Below are positions 52,584-61,320 of a DNA stretch of 64,000 nucleotides, in pieces. The notes under the pieces are model-generated. The model saw only the letters and a program-made list of their open reading frames with translations, had not been told where the DNA came from and did no database searches. The translations under genes and the position numbers were made by a program. Each line of letters begins with the position of its first letter. Positions within the stretch are counted from its first letter, which is position 1. The DNA comes from Chaetoderma sp. LZ-2023a. Lineage: Eukaryota > Mollusca > Caudofoveata > Chaetodermatida > Chaetodermatidae. Where the stretch lies: contig CM067367.1 of assembly GCA_034401795.1 (NCBI GenBank), positions 82,507,426 through 82,571,425 on the forward strand, given 5' to 3'.

Positions 52584-54116
52584 CCGGTGGGGGTGCTCCA
52601 CGTCCCCAGCTGGAGGTGGCGGAGATGGCACCGCCGGCGTGGTTTGGTCCGGCGATGCAGGGTTTTCTGCATAGCGTTCTGCCCACGCTGGTGTCGTCCC
52701 TGCTACCAAAGGTTGGGGGCAGTTTCTCCCCATGCCTGGTACGGATCCTGTCCTCGGACAGGATTCTGGACTGGTTACCGAGGGGGCCGTCTCGTACGGC
52801 CCCCTGGCAGTCCCGTCTGGCTTCGGCCAGACGGGTTTTGTTTCTCTGCGGCCACCTCCGGGTGGTCCAGTAGCGGTGGCCGGTCCGTCAGGTGTGGGAG
52901 CCGTCCGCCAGGACGGTTCCACGGTTGACTCGTCTAGTGACGACTCTTCGGAGTCTGAAGACGAGGAGGAGAGGTTGCTGCGGCCCGTGAAGCCGCAGGT
53001 GGAGAATATGGAGGTTGATTCCGTCCTGGACGGAACCGGCCTCCATTTGTCTGGTTTGGCGCAAGCCAGGTCCGCGGCTCCGCCTGTGGCTGAGGCCAAT
53101 CTGTTACCGTGCACCGGTTCCGTGCGGCTTGGTTTGGCACCAGCCGTCACGGGAACGGGTGTGCCGGGCCGGGCGTGGTACTCACCTATCTCGCCTGGTC
53201 CGGCAGTCGGACGTGGGGTGCCGTTGGCGCCCGTGTCCGGCTATGGTTCCGCGACTGCTACGGGTCCGTACGGTTTTCCGTGCGGACCTACCCCATGGAC
53301 CGGAGTGTTTCATGGGGTGGCGGCGGAACCGTGTGGTTCTGGAGTGCCTGGCGTGTCAGCCGTGGCTCCTTGCCGGGAGGCCGTGGCTGGCAGACCTGTG
53401 AGCACGTCAACGTGTGACGTGTTTGCGGGGGTGTCTTCATCGGAGGTAGATTGGTCAAATGCTCTGGCGTGGCTAGCCAGGGTTGACCCGTCTGTGGTTT
53501 CGGCCACGGCCGATGAAGATGCGCCCCGTCCGTCGGTTACGTCGATCAGGACGGGGATTTTGCCCGCGGCCCGGATCCAGTCAGTGGGACTGGATCCACG
53601 GTTCATAGATTTGTTGGATGCTATTTATAGCAAACAACTGATGACCAAGGGTCAGCTCCCTGCGGCCTCCAGGGAGGTGCTGGCAAGATGTCATATTCCG
53701 CGTGGTGGAATACGACAGGTATGGTGTAGTCCCGGCGGTCACGGAGGATGACCGATGGGTACTGGGCGTCCAGAGTGCCGTGGCGGGTGGCCCCGGTCCG
53801 GCACTTATGGACAAGTATCAGGTACACCAGGAAGAAGTCCTGTCCCTATGCGATGAGGGCAGCGATGAGCGCTGTCAACCACTCTTATCGTCTCCTTCAG
53901 TCGGTGTGGGCTGAAGCGGGGGCAGGCCACCCTGTGGCGCTTTCATGTGTCAATGACGGCCTGGTGCTGTCGATGGACGCATTGGCAAGGGTGCAAGCGC
54001 GAGTGACGAAATCCAGGAGGCAAATGGTCATTGACCATATGCATCCGGCTACGGCAGTCAGGGAGCGTCTTCTTGGGACACCCCTGACAGGGCCTAGCAT
54101 CTTCGGTGGCCAAGCG
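52584..54116 (+). repeat. DIRS2 gag tandem duplication, unit 2 (1533 bp)
   Basis: Same start and end as unit 1. Only this unit continues into the rest of gag (GTGGGCCATCTTAGAGG). No clear microhomology at the joint beyond a base or two. Confidence 0.95.
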
Positions 54117-54369
54117 TGGGCCATCTTAGAGGATACCGCCAGTATCGCGCAGAATCGGTTAGCGGTAAACCTACAGCTAGAGCTAGTGCGGCAAGCGCAC
54201 GCACTAGGGGCTGTGGGGAAACCGCTAACGGGACAACCTTCAAAGAAGCAGAAGAAGCATAAGGGCAAGGCGAAAGCTGGGCCGGTTGCGACTTCTGCTT
54301 CAGCTGGGTTTTCGGAGCCGCCGCCGGCGAAGAAGCCCAGGAAGGTTGTAGAGGCGCCTACCCTCCCCA

Positions 54370-56676
54370 ATGTTGCTCCTGACCGCCCTAGAGGCGGGAA
54401 GGGGAAGGGTAGGGGTAAGGCCTCAAAGGGCGGACAGAAGGGGCCGAAGCGTACCTGAGGGTACGAAAGCTCCCTTCATATCCGGCTGGACCGCGCCTGT
54501 ACGACAGGAACAGCGGTGCCAGTTATACCCGTCGTGCCTAGAACGAAATGGTTCTCTCTCTCTCGTTAAGAAAGAGGGGGGGGGGGGGGGGCGGACTGCG
54601 AGCCGGACAACCCCGTTAGACGTCGAGGCGTCTATGGTGGGTGGAAGGCTCATGCGTTTCGTCGAGGCCTGGCGAGGTGTGACGTCAGACAGTCTGGTCC
54701 TGGGATGGTTATCCCAGGGTTACATGCCGGAGTGGTGGGACTTTCCACCACAAAATCTGTCTTTGGCACCTGTCTGGACACCCGTACCAAAGGAGCCAGA
54801 CAAGTTAGAAGCCGTTCAAAAGGAAGTGTCGGGTTTGCTTCTGAAGGGAGCAATAAAACCAGCAAACCGAAACACTCCAGGCTTCTATTCAAATATGTTC
54901 CTTGTCCCCAAGAGCACAGGGGGATGGAGACCCGTACTCAATCTCAGGCCATTAAATTGGTTTATCCATACGCCTCGGTTCCAGATGGAAACGCCGAGGC
55001 CGGTAATGGCAGGATTGAGGAAGGGAATGTGGTGTGTATTGATCGATCTGAACGATGCATATTTCCACATTCCTATGAATCGGAGTTGGCACAGGTTTCT
55101 GAGATTTGCGTTTCAGAATCAAGTATGGGAGTTTACAGTTCTCCCGTTTGGCCTGTCGACAGCTCCGAGGGTTTTCACAAGAGTGGTCCTTGCGGTGACA
55201 GCGTTTCTCAGAAAAGAGAACGTGGCGCTACACACCTACATAGACGACTGGCTGCTCAAGGCAGACTCGGCAGCCAGGTTGAACGTGGATACTGCTCTGA
55301 TTCTGAAGTTACTTTCAGATCTAGGCTGGATAGTCAACGAGGAGAAGTCCAAGTTGACGCCCACTCAACATTTCGTTTATTTGGGGATGCGATTCGACCT
55401 CGAGGAGGGCTGGCTTTACCCGTCAGAGCCCAGAGTGGTGTCTGTTAGCCATCCTCAAGAGTTTTCGAGTGGGAAACCACATTCAGGCGAGGCGGTTCCT
55501 TCAGATGCTGGGCATGATGGTCTCCATGGAGCAGGTTATCACGTACGCTGCTCTAATGCGAAGGCCTATCCAGTTGTATCTGATGTCTCTGGGAAACAGA
55601 GAACAGAACCCCTGTCAAAACTGGTGCCAGTTTTGGAGCCGATAATATCGCATCTTCTATGGTGGAAACAGCGTCAGAATCTCCTATTAGGGGTTTCGCT
55701 GCACATACCCCGCCCCCAGCTGTCCGTCTACACGGATGCATCGCTGGAAGGGTGGGGAGCCTGCCTGGGAGAACACCAGGTCTCGGGCACATGGACTCTC
55801 CCGGAGAGTCAGCTGCATATCAATCTGTTGGAAATGATGGCAGTGGAACTGGCGTTGGAAGAGTTCCTTCCGATGATCAGGGGCAAGGTGATATTGATAT
55901 GGTCGGACAATTCGACAGTAGTATCATATATAAATCGCCAAGGCGGGACCAGGTCGCCCACTCTGTGTATCAGGGTGTGGCACTTGATTCAATGGTGCAG
56001 GAATTACTCGGTTGTTTTGAAAGCTGCTCATATTCCTGGCCGATTGAACATTCTGACGGATGCTTTGTCTCGCAGACAGAGAATCCTGCCAACAGAATGG
56101 TCCCTCAACCCTCCGGTTCTGCGACGGATCTTCGACCATTGGGGCAAACCCAACGTGGACTTGTTCGCCACAAAGGAAAATGCTCAAATCATGACATATG
56201 TCTCGCCGATTCCAGATCCAAATGCTGTCGATACAGACGCTCTGGCGATAAGCTGGAGAGGGATGCACGCTTACGCGTACCCACCCACCATTCTTCTACC
56301 GAACGTATTGGTGAAGGTCAGGGAAGAACCGTGTCTGGTCCTGCTAATAGCGCCGTATTGGCCGAGCAGGGCGTGGTTCACGGATCTTGTAGATCTGCTG
56401 GTGGAAAATCCTGTGCAGTTGCCCGAGATTCCGAACATAATCTCCCAGGCCAAGGGACGCTTCCTACACGAGCGTCCCGAAATGTTCAAATTGACTGCGT
56501 GGATGTTATCAAACAATGTTCCACGTCGGGAGGCTTTTCTCGACAAGCTGCTGATTTCATCACGGCTGCGAGAAGGAGGTCAACCTTCAAGTCATATAAC
56601 AACAAGGTTAACAGATTTGCAGACTGGTGTGAAGAAAAGGGTATTGATACCTTTCAATCCACTATTCAGCAAATAG
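54370..56676 (+). CDS. DIRS2 reverse transcriptase / RNase H / methyltransferase-like ORF (768 aa)
   Basis: Copies DIRS RNA into DNA. RT: LVPKSTGGWRPVLNLRPLN near 54905-54960, LIDLNDAYFHIPMNRS near 55040, catalytic YIDDWLLKAD at about 55238-55267. RNase H: VYTDASLEGWGACLG near 55725-55765, LLEMMAVELALEEF, WSDNSTVVSYINRQ near 55900. Methyltransferase-like: GKPNVDLFATKENAQ near 56144 and APYWPSRAWFTDL near 56350. A segment of about 50 codons (roughly 55443-55588) reads out of frame relative to DIRS1 between a 2-bp and a 1-bp loss, so the frame is open but the connection domain is scrambled. It overlaps gag at the start and YR at the end. The first Met is uncertain. Confidence 0.88.
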   Translation: MLLLTALEAGRGRVGVRPQRADRRGRSVPEGTKAPFISGWTAPVRQEQRCQLYPSCLERNGSLSLVKKEGGGGGRTASRTTPLDVEASMVGGRLMRFVEAWRGVTSDSLVLGWLSQGYMPEWWDFPPQNLSLAPVWTPVPKEPDKLEAVQKEVSGLLLKGAIKPANRNTPGFYSNMFLVPKSTGGWRPVLNLRPLNWFIHTPRFQMETPRPVMAGLRKGMWCVLIDLNDAYFHIPMNRSWHRFLRFAFQNQVWEFTVLPFGLSTAPRVFTRVVLAVTAFLRKENVALHTYIDDWLLKADSAARLNVDTALILKLLSDLGWIVNEEKSKLTPTQHFVYLGMRFDLEEGWLYPSEPRVVSVSHPQEFSSGKPHSGEAVPSDAGHDGLHGAGYHVRCSNAKAYPVVSDVSGKQRTEPLSKLVPVLEPIISHLLWWKQRQNLLLGVSLHIPRPQLSVYTDASLEGWGACLGEHQVSGTWTLPESQLHINLLEMMAVELALEEFLPMIRGKVILIWSDNSTVVSYINRQGGTRSPTLCIRVWHLIQWCRNYSVVLKAAHIPGRLNILTDALSRRQRILPTEWSLNPPVLRRIFDHWGKPNVDLFATKENAQIMTYVSPIPDPNAVDTDALAISWRGMHAYAYPPTILLPNVLVKVREEPCLVLLIAPYWPSRAWFTDLVDLLVENPVQLPEIPNIISQAKGRFLHERPEMFKLTAWMLSNNVPRREAFLDKLLISSRLREGGQPSSHITTRLTDLQTGVKKRVLIPFNPLFSK

Positions 56677-57518
56677 CAGACTTTCTCTGTGAGCTGTTCT
56701 TTTCAGGACTAGCTCCCGTCACAGTTGCTGGATACAAGTCAGCTTTGGCATCAGTTATCCCTTGTCTAGCCAACAGGGATAGTCCAGAGGTAGCCCAGTT
56801 AAATGTGATGTTGAAGGGAATGAGCAATCTCCGCCCGAGACAACCGGTAGTCATTCCAGCCTGGAGTCTATCTTTAGTGCTTAATGTACTGGCCAAGCAC
56901 CCTTTTGAACCGTTGCGTTCGGCTAGTCTAAAGCATTTGACTCTAAAGGCGGTCTTTCTATTGGCAGCTTCCTCAGCTAGAAGGCGCAGTGAGATCCATG
57001 CGCTTTCGGCAGAGAGGAACCGATTTATTGTTTCTGGAGAAGGTCTGCGTCTTTTGCCAAGAGCAGAGTTTATGTCAAAGAACCAATCTTTGAGATATCC
57101 CGGTAAACCGATCATTATACCGAAGTTAACTAGGTTTGATCGTGATGCCAGTGTCTGGTGCCCGGGCCATGCTTTGACTAAGTACAAGAAACGGACAGAC
57201 TCGTTACGGTCGAACGATAGACATCTGTGGATCTGCCATAAAAAGCCTTATGGCGCCGCATCCATGGATACTATCTCTCGTTGGGTGGTCGAATGCATGC
57301 AGACTACTCACGAGATGGCGACTGGGCACCAGGTGCAAGGCATAAGGGCACACGATGTCAGAGGAATAGCCGCCTCGACCGCCCTTTACAATGGTGTTCC
57401 GTTAGAGGACATCATGGCCGTTGCACAATGGCACTGTGAGTCCTCATTCACGGATTACTATATGAGGGATGTGTCAGACTCAGCCAATCCACTCGCTTTA
57501 GCTGTTTTGAAACGATAG
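56535..57518 (+). CDS. DIRS2 tyrosine recombinase (YR)
   Basis: Integrates the circular DIRS DNA. Open from well upstream in this frame; the homologous part starts near AADFITAARRRSTFKSYNNK. The core-binding domain includes FADWCEEKGIDTFQ and ADFLCELFFSGLAP; the catalytic domain has ASSARRRSEIHAL (first Arg), AHDVRGIAAS (His-x2-Arg), AQWHCESSFTDYYM with the conserved Trp/His and the presumed nucleophilic Tyr. It overlaps the RT ORF by about 140 bp in the +2 frame. All catalytic positions are present, unlike in DIRS1. Ends LALAVLKR. Confidence 0.9.
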   Translation, partial: FSRQAADFITAARRRSTFKSYNNKVNRFADWCEEKGIDTFQSTIQQIADFLCELFFSGLAPVTVAGYKSALASVIPCLANRDSPEVAQLNVMLKGMSNLRPRQPVVIPAWSLSLVLNVLAKHPFEPLRSASLKHLTLKAVFLLAASSARRRSEIHALSAERNRFIVSGEGLRLLPRAEFMSKNQSLRYPGKPIIIPKLTRFDRDASVWCPGHALTKYKKRTDSLRSNDRHLWICHKKPYGAASMDTISRWVVECMQTTHEMATGHQVQGIRAHDVRGIAASTALYNGVPLEDIMAVAQWHCESSFTDYYMRDVSDSANPLALAVLKR

Positions 57519-58032
57519 TTAGTGACCACACTGCTCTTCACCCTTTTTTCACTTCGGTAAGAAAAGAACCTAAAGCAGGCATGGTCAGGCGAGAGGATGT
57601 CAACCAGATTGTGTCACTGATGGCCGAACCGGTGAATGGTTGGAGGCGGTACGTCTGAAGTCCAATTATCATAAGGTAATTCAATAGTGAGTTTTTTGTA
57701 TTATGTATATGTATCATGTTCATTCATCTTATATATTCTGCTCATTCCCAGGCTAATACATGAAATATGCAGGGAGTAGTTAACCCTCTTGGCATATTTG
57801 TGTTTTCAGGCGAGATACATGTTCGTTAGTTCTCTCCCTTTTCTTAGGAGGAAGAAGGGGGGGGGGGGGGGAACTGTGACGCGAATGTGATTCGGTTCCG
57901 TGAACTTGACGGTCCTTTTAGGTCTCCGTTAGTCAAGTTTGAAGTCTAAAATCTTTCTCCAAGGGGCAAAATTAGCATTTATGGCTTGCCCCTTCCCACC
58001 AGGTTACTGATCAAATCTGGTGTATATCAGAA
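57519..58032 (+). other. DIRS2 3' noncoding region
   Basis: Between YR and the internal complementary region. Contains a G-run (57858-57870) and TTCTCTCCCTTTTCTTAGGA; homologous to DIRS1 12615-13110. No gene seen. Confidence 0.75.
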
Positions 58033-58123
58033 GTAACAGAATGGTGAGTATTGATCGAAGGAGAATGCAGGAAATGTCAATTTCCCTTTCTCCGAGATCT
58101 AACAATACTCACCATTCTGTTAC
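58033..58123. repeat. DIRS2 internal complementary region
   Basis: 91 bp from GTAACAGAATGGTGAGTATT to its complement. Contains GATCGAAGGAGAATGCAGGA, the two element termini joined head to head. Confidence 0.93.
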
Positions 58124-58189
58124 GGACCCAGCCTCCCAGCCCCACGGAGGCAAGCCATAGTTTTCTCTTGGTTGGTGGCTATGCAAACA

Positions 58190-58371
58190 ATATGAGCTCT
58201 ATGGTAAACGGGTACTCGGCAGTTGGGAGCCGAGTACCCGGTTCCCAGGAGTCGGTAAAGCTTTCTAAGTCTATAATCCTAGAGCCGCTGTCAAGGCCAG
58301 CTGTATATCAGAAGTAACAGAATGGTGAGTATTGTTAGATCTCGGAGAAAGGGAAATTGACATATCCTGCA
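58190..58371 (+). repeat. DIRS2 3' inverted terminal repeat
   Basis: Complement of 49752-49930 through GAGTATT, then the 3'-specific end GTTAGATCTCGGAGAAAGGG and CCTGCA. Confidence 0.92.
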
Positions 58372-58525
58372 ATCTCCCAGGTGCCAACAGCAACCTATGG
58401 AAAGCTATCAGTCCTAGCCTGTTCACACCTGTAAATCACCTGTTTGACAGCCCCTCCATTAACATATATGTCAGCACAGATGGGATATCGGACGCCCATT
58501 TAGAGTTAACACTTATTACTCATTG
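58372..58525 (+). pseudogene. MPIV-family Polinton gene, 3' part
   Basis: Resumes after DIRS2 with GANSNLWKAISPSLFTPVNH and ends NIYVSTDGISDAHLELTLIT then H and a stop near 58525. P1's copy lacks everything after SPS, so P2 is the only complete source of this C-terminus. Confidence 0.7.
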
Positions 58526-58639
58526 ACCTGACATGATATATCATACCAGCATTATCTGACCTTGGCCGAGATGATGAAGAAAGAGGTTCGCCCCTTCATG
58601 ACCCCTGCATAGATAAAGGCCTCAAACGAACAGAGGCTC

Positions 58640-58803
58640 GCACTGCAACAAGAAGGTCCAAGCCCTGTACCGCATGGAGAAACCTAAAGTGTGACAGCAA
58701 TACCTCAAAGGCTCCAGCGGGTGGGTTGATATGGAGGAGTTAAAAAGCGAGATGTTATGGCGAGGTCGCCTCGCTGGTCTCTGGAGTCGAGACGACTACA
58801 AAT
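58640..58803 (+). pseudogene. Remnant of the hydrophobic-centre Polinton gene
   Basis: Last 40-50 codons matching P1 28679-28830: QYLKGSSG-like text then VDMEELKSEMLWRGRLAGLW and SRDDYK. Preceded by 58526-58639, where I see no gene; the bulk was deleted. Confidence 0.65.
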
Positions 58804-58844
58804 AGTGTGCTGCCTGTACGGTAGCTTTAAGAACACCAGTATAG

Positions 58845-60162
58845 ATGGCCTTCCCGCTGAACCTCACGACAGTCATCCGGAGCCAACCGCCCCTCCTGGG
58901 TACACCCTTGACTGGCCTGAGAGGTCTGCTGGATGATATACCAGAGCTAACACCGTTCTCCATCACAGTGGATGGATGGTCCCGAACCAGCTTCTCCGTC
59001 AACCCACGACCGCTGACCAACCGCCCCATCACCATCAAGGATGCGAAGCAAGCTCATACGTGGATGGCTGCTCCAAGCCTCTCATACTGGAATCAGCAGC
59101 TGAACTTTGCCGTGTGGTGTGCCACGGCAGGATGTGGTGTAAGTTCCACCCTGCTTCACTACTATTCTGGTACTCCTGAAGTTGTGCTCATTGCCAGCTG
59201 TCTCAGATTCCACGTGTACTTCACGGTGCGACGAATCCTCCATGAGCTGGGTGCAAGCCTCCCTGATACAAACGCCTTCGACCCACAGCTCAACAGTCAT
59301 AGCGTTTCAGCGGTCAGCAGACTACAGAGAGAGTTCAGCGCTCACCCAGACTATTGGTGGCATGGTGGTGACAACAGCGGTCTAGGGGTTATGTACGGTG
59401 ACCCAAGACGTGACTACTCAGGATTTCCCCCCCCCCCGATGAGTAGGCCGTCGGAAGACAGCGACATTCTTGTTCGATCCAGACTCCGACCCTGGAGCGC
59501 TGGTGCAAAATATAAATTTCAGTGGCTTGCTGCAAGACTATCCAGATGTGTGGAAGTACTTTGTCCCACACACCACCTCAGGCCTCACAGAAGCAGGGAT
59601 CGTTCGGATCAACCAGTCCCTGGAAGCACTGCTACTGCCTCCTAATGGCACAGACCCAGCTGCGGCATTCCATAGATGGTGTCAGCTGAGCAGATGTCCA
59701 GGCCATGTTCATCAGTCTCGTTGAGAATATGATCATCGTGGCAGACCCCAGTAGTCTTATTGCTAAGTTCCAGCAGGGGTTGCAGAAGGCCCGTCGCAAA
59801 CTTGACCTATTTCGCCACACCTACGGTTGATTCCGAGCAACATGATCGTGACCATCGAGGACCTCCAAGTCAGGGGCTATAACAACATGATAGTTGAGGG
59901 GAGTTCCCCCGGTGTCCACTTCAGCTTCAACACTGCCATCAACGCACCTACGCGTAGTACGAGCCATACAGGTGTTCCGACCCTGACACTGCAGCCAGTC
60001 GACGCGGCAGCTCCAGGCGCCCCGACACTGCAGCCAGTCGAGACGACACTGCTTCCCGTGGTAGCTCTACGTGTGGTGTCAGGCCTAGCTATCGTGGCGC
60101 TCGGGATCAGCCTACTCCGCCGCTGGCACATCAGCTATAAGACTATCCTGACTCTACAGTAG
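58845..60162 (+). pseudogene. Large conserved Polinton protein (about 440 aa), P2 copy
   Basis: Open for about 220 codons from MAFPLNLTTVIRSQPPLLGT, including SFSVNPRPLTNRPITIKDAK, APSLSYWNQQLNFAVWCATA and RFHVYFTVRRILHELG, then a frameshift near 59435 at a run of C. Downstream frames give YFVPHTTSGLTEAGIVRINQ and, from 59827, MIPSNMIVTIEDLQVRGYNN with a final hydrophobic helix VVALRVVSGLAIVALGISLL and a basic tail RRW. The C-terminal membrane helix suggests membrane anchoring. Two TLQPV-D/E repeats lie before it. Better preserved than P1's copy, but not intact. Confidence 0.75.
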
Positions 60163-60481
60163 CAGTGGGGACCACGGTGAGACACTGAACCAGCTTGGCA
60201 TGCCCTACAGCCCCTATACACACATCTGACAGATACTCCCAATCCTTGTAGAAACCTTTAGCTTGCAGGAGCTGCTCAACGATACTCCTGCCCATGATAT
60301 GGTATTCGAGGAAGCAGATCTGTCCCTTGCCAAATCCTAGATAGAGCTTCACAGCTGTCAGCTCCTCTGTCAGCTCAGCACCGGAGAGCTGAGCGAGCTC
60401 ATCTGGTGTCTTCTTCTTGTAGTCCTTCAACTCCCTCCGGAAGACATCATAGTACTTCTCGCATAGCGTGAGCCCGGACAT
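60143..60481 (-). pseudogene. Helical Polinton protein, P2 copy (3'-truncated)
   Basis: MSGLTLCEKYYDVFRRELKD to IVEQLLQAKGFYKDWEYLSD; the TGA in P1 is CAG here. The P1 segment VFQHLQTAMASPDSELNKAL is deleted and the frame runs into CIGAVGHAKLVQCLTVVPTA. Its end converges with and overlaps the large conserved gene. Confidence 0.65.
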
Positions 60482-60504
60482 GTTTAAGATGTCTCAATAG
60501 AGAG

Positions 60505-60727
60505 ATGACAGTACCAACCCGGCCACCTGGCAGATGCAGACTGGGAAGATCTTATTAGCTCTCTGGACAGGGAACGCAGACGTTTAGCCGCGTTGTATAC
60601 TCAGTGCTTAAACAATGACGTCAACGGTAAGCAGCCAGGCAAGTCTTCAGAAGGTGGAGAACCTGCTGCGAACCAAGACAGAAGTTACTGACCAAAGCAA
60701 AACCTCTGGCAATCCATGTCGCCAGTA
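60505..60727 (+). pseudogene. Small acidic Polinton gene, P2 copy, broken
   Basis: Nucleotide match to P1 26653-26900 (CCGGCCACCTGGCAGATGCA, then GGAAGATCTTATTAGCTCTC), but with frameshifts and stops. Confidence 0.6.
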
Positions 60728-60729
60728 AC

Positions 60730-60993
60730 GTGGCGGCGAATGTGGCCATGGTGAAGATGACAGGGGGAAATGAGGTTCGTCCTGCCACCACTGCGGCTGT
60801 CCTCGCTACAGTGGTGAGTGGGGTGGCCGGGCATTGTCTCGGAATAACTCACCCAATCCCAAAGATCGCTCCCAGTGGTGCCTCCTACACTGTTGCCGCC
60901 AAGATCATGGGTGAATGTGTTACACTAATGGAGGCCGCGGTTCTAGGGCTAGGAACGAGTGCAATGCCTGAGATCATCGTCACCTACGTTTAA
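60730..60993 (+). CDS. Small two-segment membrane protein of P2
   Basis: 87 codons, MAANVAMVKMTGGNEVRPAT to MPEIIVTYV, same length as the P1 gene at 26388-26651 and open in both. Two hydrophobic stretches flank HPIPKIAPSGAS. The stop lies in GTTTAACCCCTCTGAATAG, the same motif seen before other Polinton starts, and the next gene starts 20 bp later. Being open in two otherwise ruined elements is notable, though the gene is short enough for that to be chance. Confidence 0.7.
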   Translation: MAANVAMVKMTGGNEVRPATTAAVLATVVSGVAGHCLGITHPIPKIAPSGASYTVAAKIMGECVTLMEAAVLGLGTSAMPEIIVTYV

Positions 60994-61012
60994 CCCCTCT
61001 GAATAGTGAGAG

Positions 61013-61237
61013 ATGGCTCACGAGACCCCTGCAGCATATGAGGCATGGCGTGCCGGAGGGTGGTGTGTAGCCCATAGTCGAGCATGCGGGATGAGGACCG
61101 CCAGTGCCCGAGAATGGTGGCCTGCCCACAAGGCGTGCCCCTGCAGAGAGGGCCAGTACCCTGAGCACTGCTACCTATTCCCTTGGCCGACTGCGTGGTC
61201 CTCCTATGCCCAACTATTTCACTTTGGCTATGACTAG
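61013..61237 (+). CDS. Small Cys/Trp-rich Polinton protein (74 aa)
   Basis: MAHETPAAYEAWRAGGWCVA, then ACPCREGQYPEHCYLFPWPT and a C-terminal FHFGYD. The Cys and His pattern (C-x4-C, C-x-C, H-C) suggests metal binding or disulfides. Its stop overlaps the start of the next gene (ATG at 61230) in the arrangement TATGACTAG. P1's copy is dead. I do not recognise the family. Confidence 0.6.
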   Translation: MAHETPAAYEAWRAGGWCVAHSRACGMRTASAREWWPAHKACPCREGQYPEHCYLFPWPTAWSSYAQLFHFGYD

Positions 61238-61320
61238 TAGGTTTAAGCCGTCTGTATATGACTATGACTCTGTCACTCACAGACCTAGAAAGCAAAGAGC
61301 TAGGCGATCTTGCTCACTTG
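61230..61320 (+). pseudogene. MTSRFKPS gene, 5' stub at the P2 deletion breakpoint
   Basis: MTSRFKPSVYDYDSV then, after a 1-base shift, LTDLESKELGDLAHLG as in P1. Homology to P1 26027-26163 ends at the CCAAG joint. Confidence 0.7.

Larger units (their letters stand above)
50876..54458 (+). pseudogene. DIRS2 Gag, frameshifted and partly duplicated
   Basis: Starts MFKDHVCFRCSLCNIDHRCN, a Cys/His cluster with C-x2-C-x2-C and later CNVC. The frame shifts near 51190 into the Gly/Pro/Ser-rich middle (51199-52212), which ends at a +1 shift after HIPRGGIRQVW. The next part (AVTEDDRWVLGVQSAVAGGP) lies in another frame. All this is then repeated by the tandem duplication. After the second copy the protein continues ILEDTASIAQNRLAVNLQLE and a basic tail (RPRGGKGKGRGKASKGGQK) to 54458. 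Both copies share the +1 shift, so the shift came before the duplication or spread between copies. Confidence 0.82.
49752..58371 (+). mobile_element. DIRS2: tyrosine-recombinase retrotransposon, 8620 bp
   Basis: Complete DIRS layout on the plus strand: 5' inverted repeat, leader, Gag, RT/RNase H/methyltransferase-like, YR, internal complementary region, 3' inverted repeat. Inserted in the P2 MPIV gene between GAGT and ATCTCC without target duplication; the element's own edges are TTCTCC and CCTGCA. A 1533-bp tandem duplication in gag accounts for the extra length over DIRS1. YR is open; RT is open but carries a compensated frameshift; gag is frameshifted. Confidence 0.94.

Noticed and set aside
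54370..56676. Fully functional DIRS2 RT
   Set aside because: The open frame hides an out-of-frame segment compared with DIRS1.
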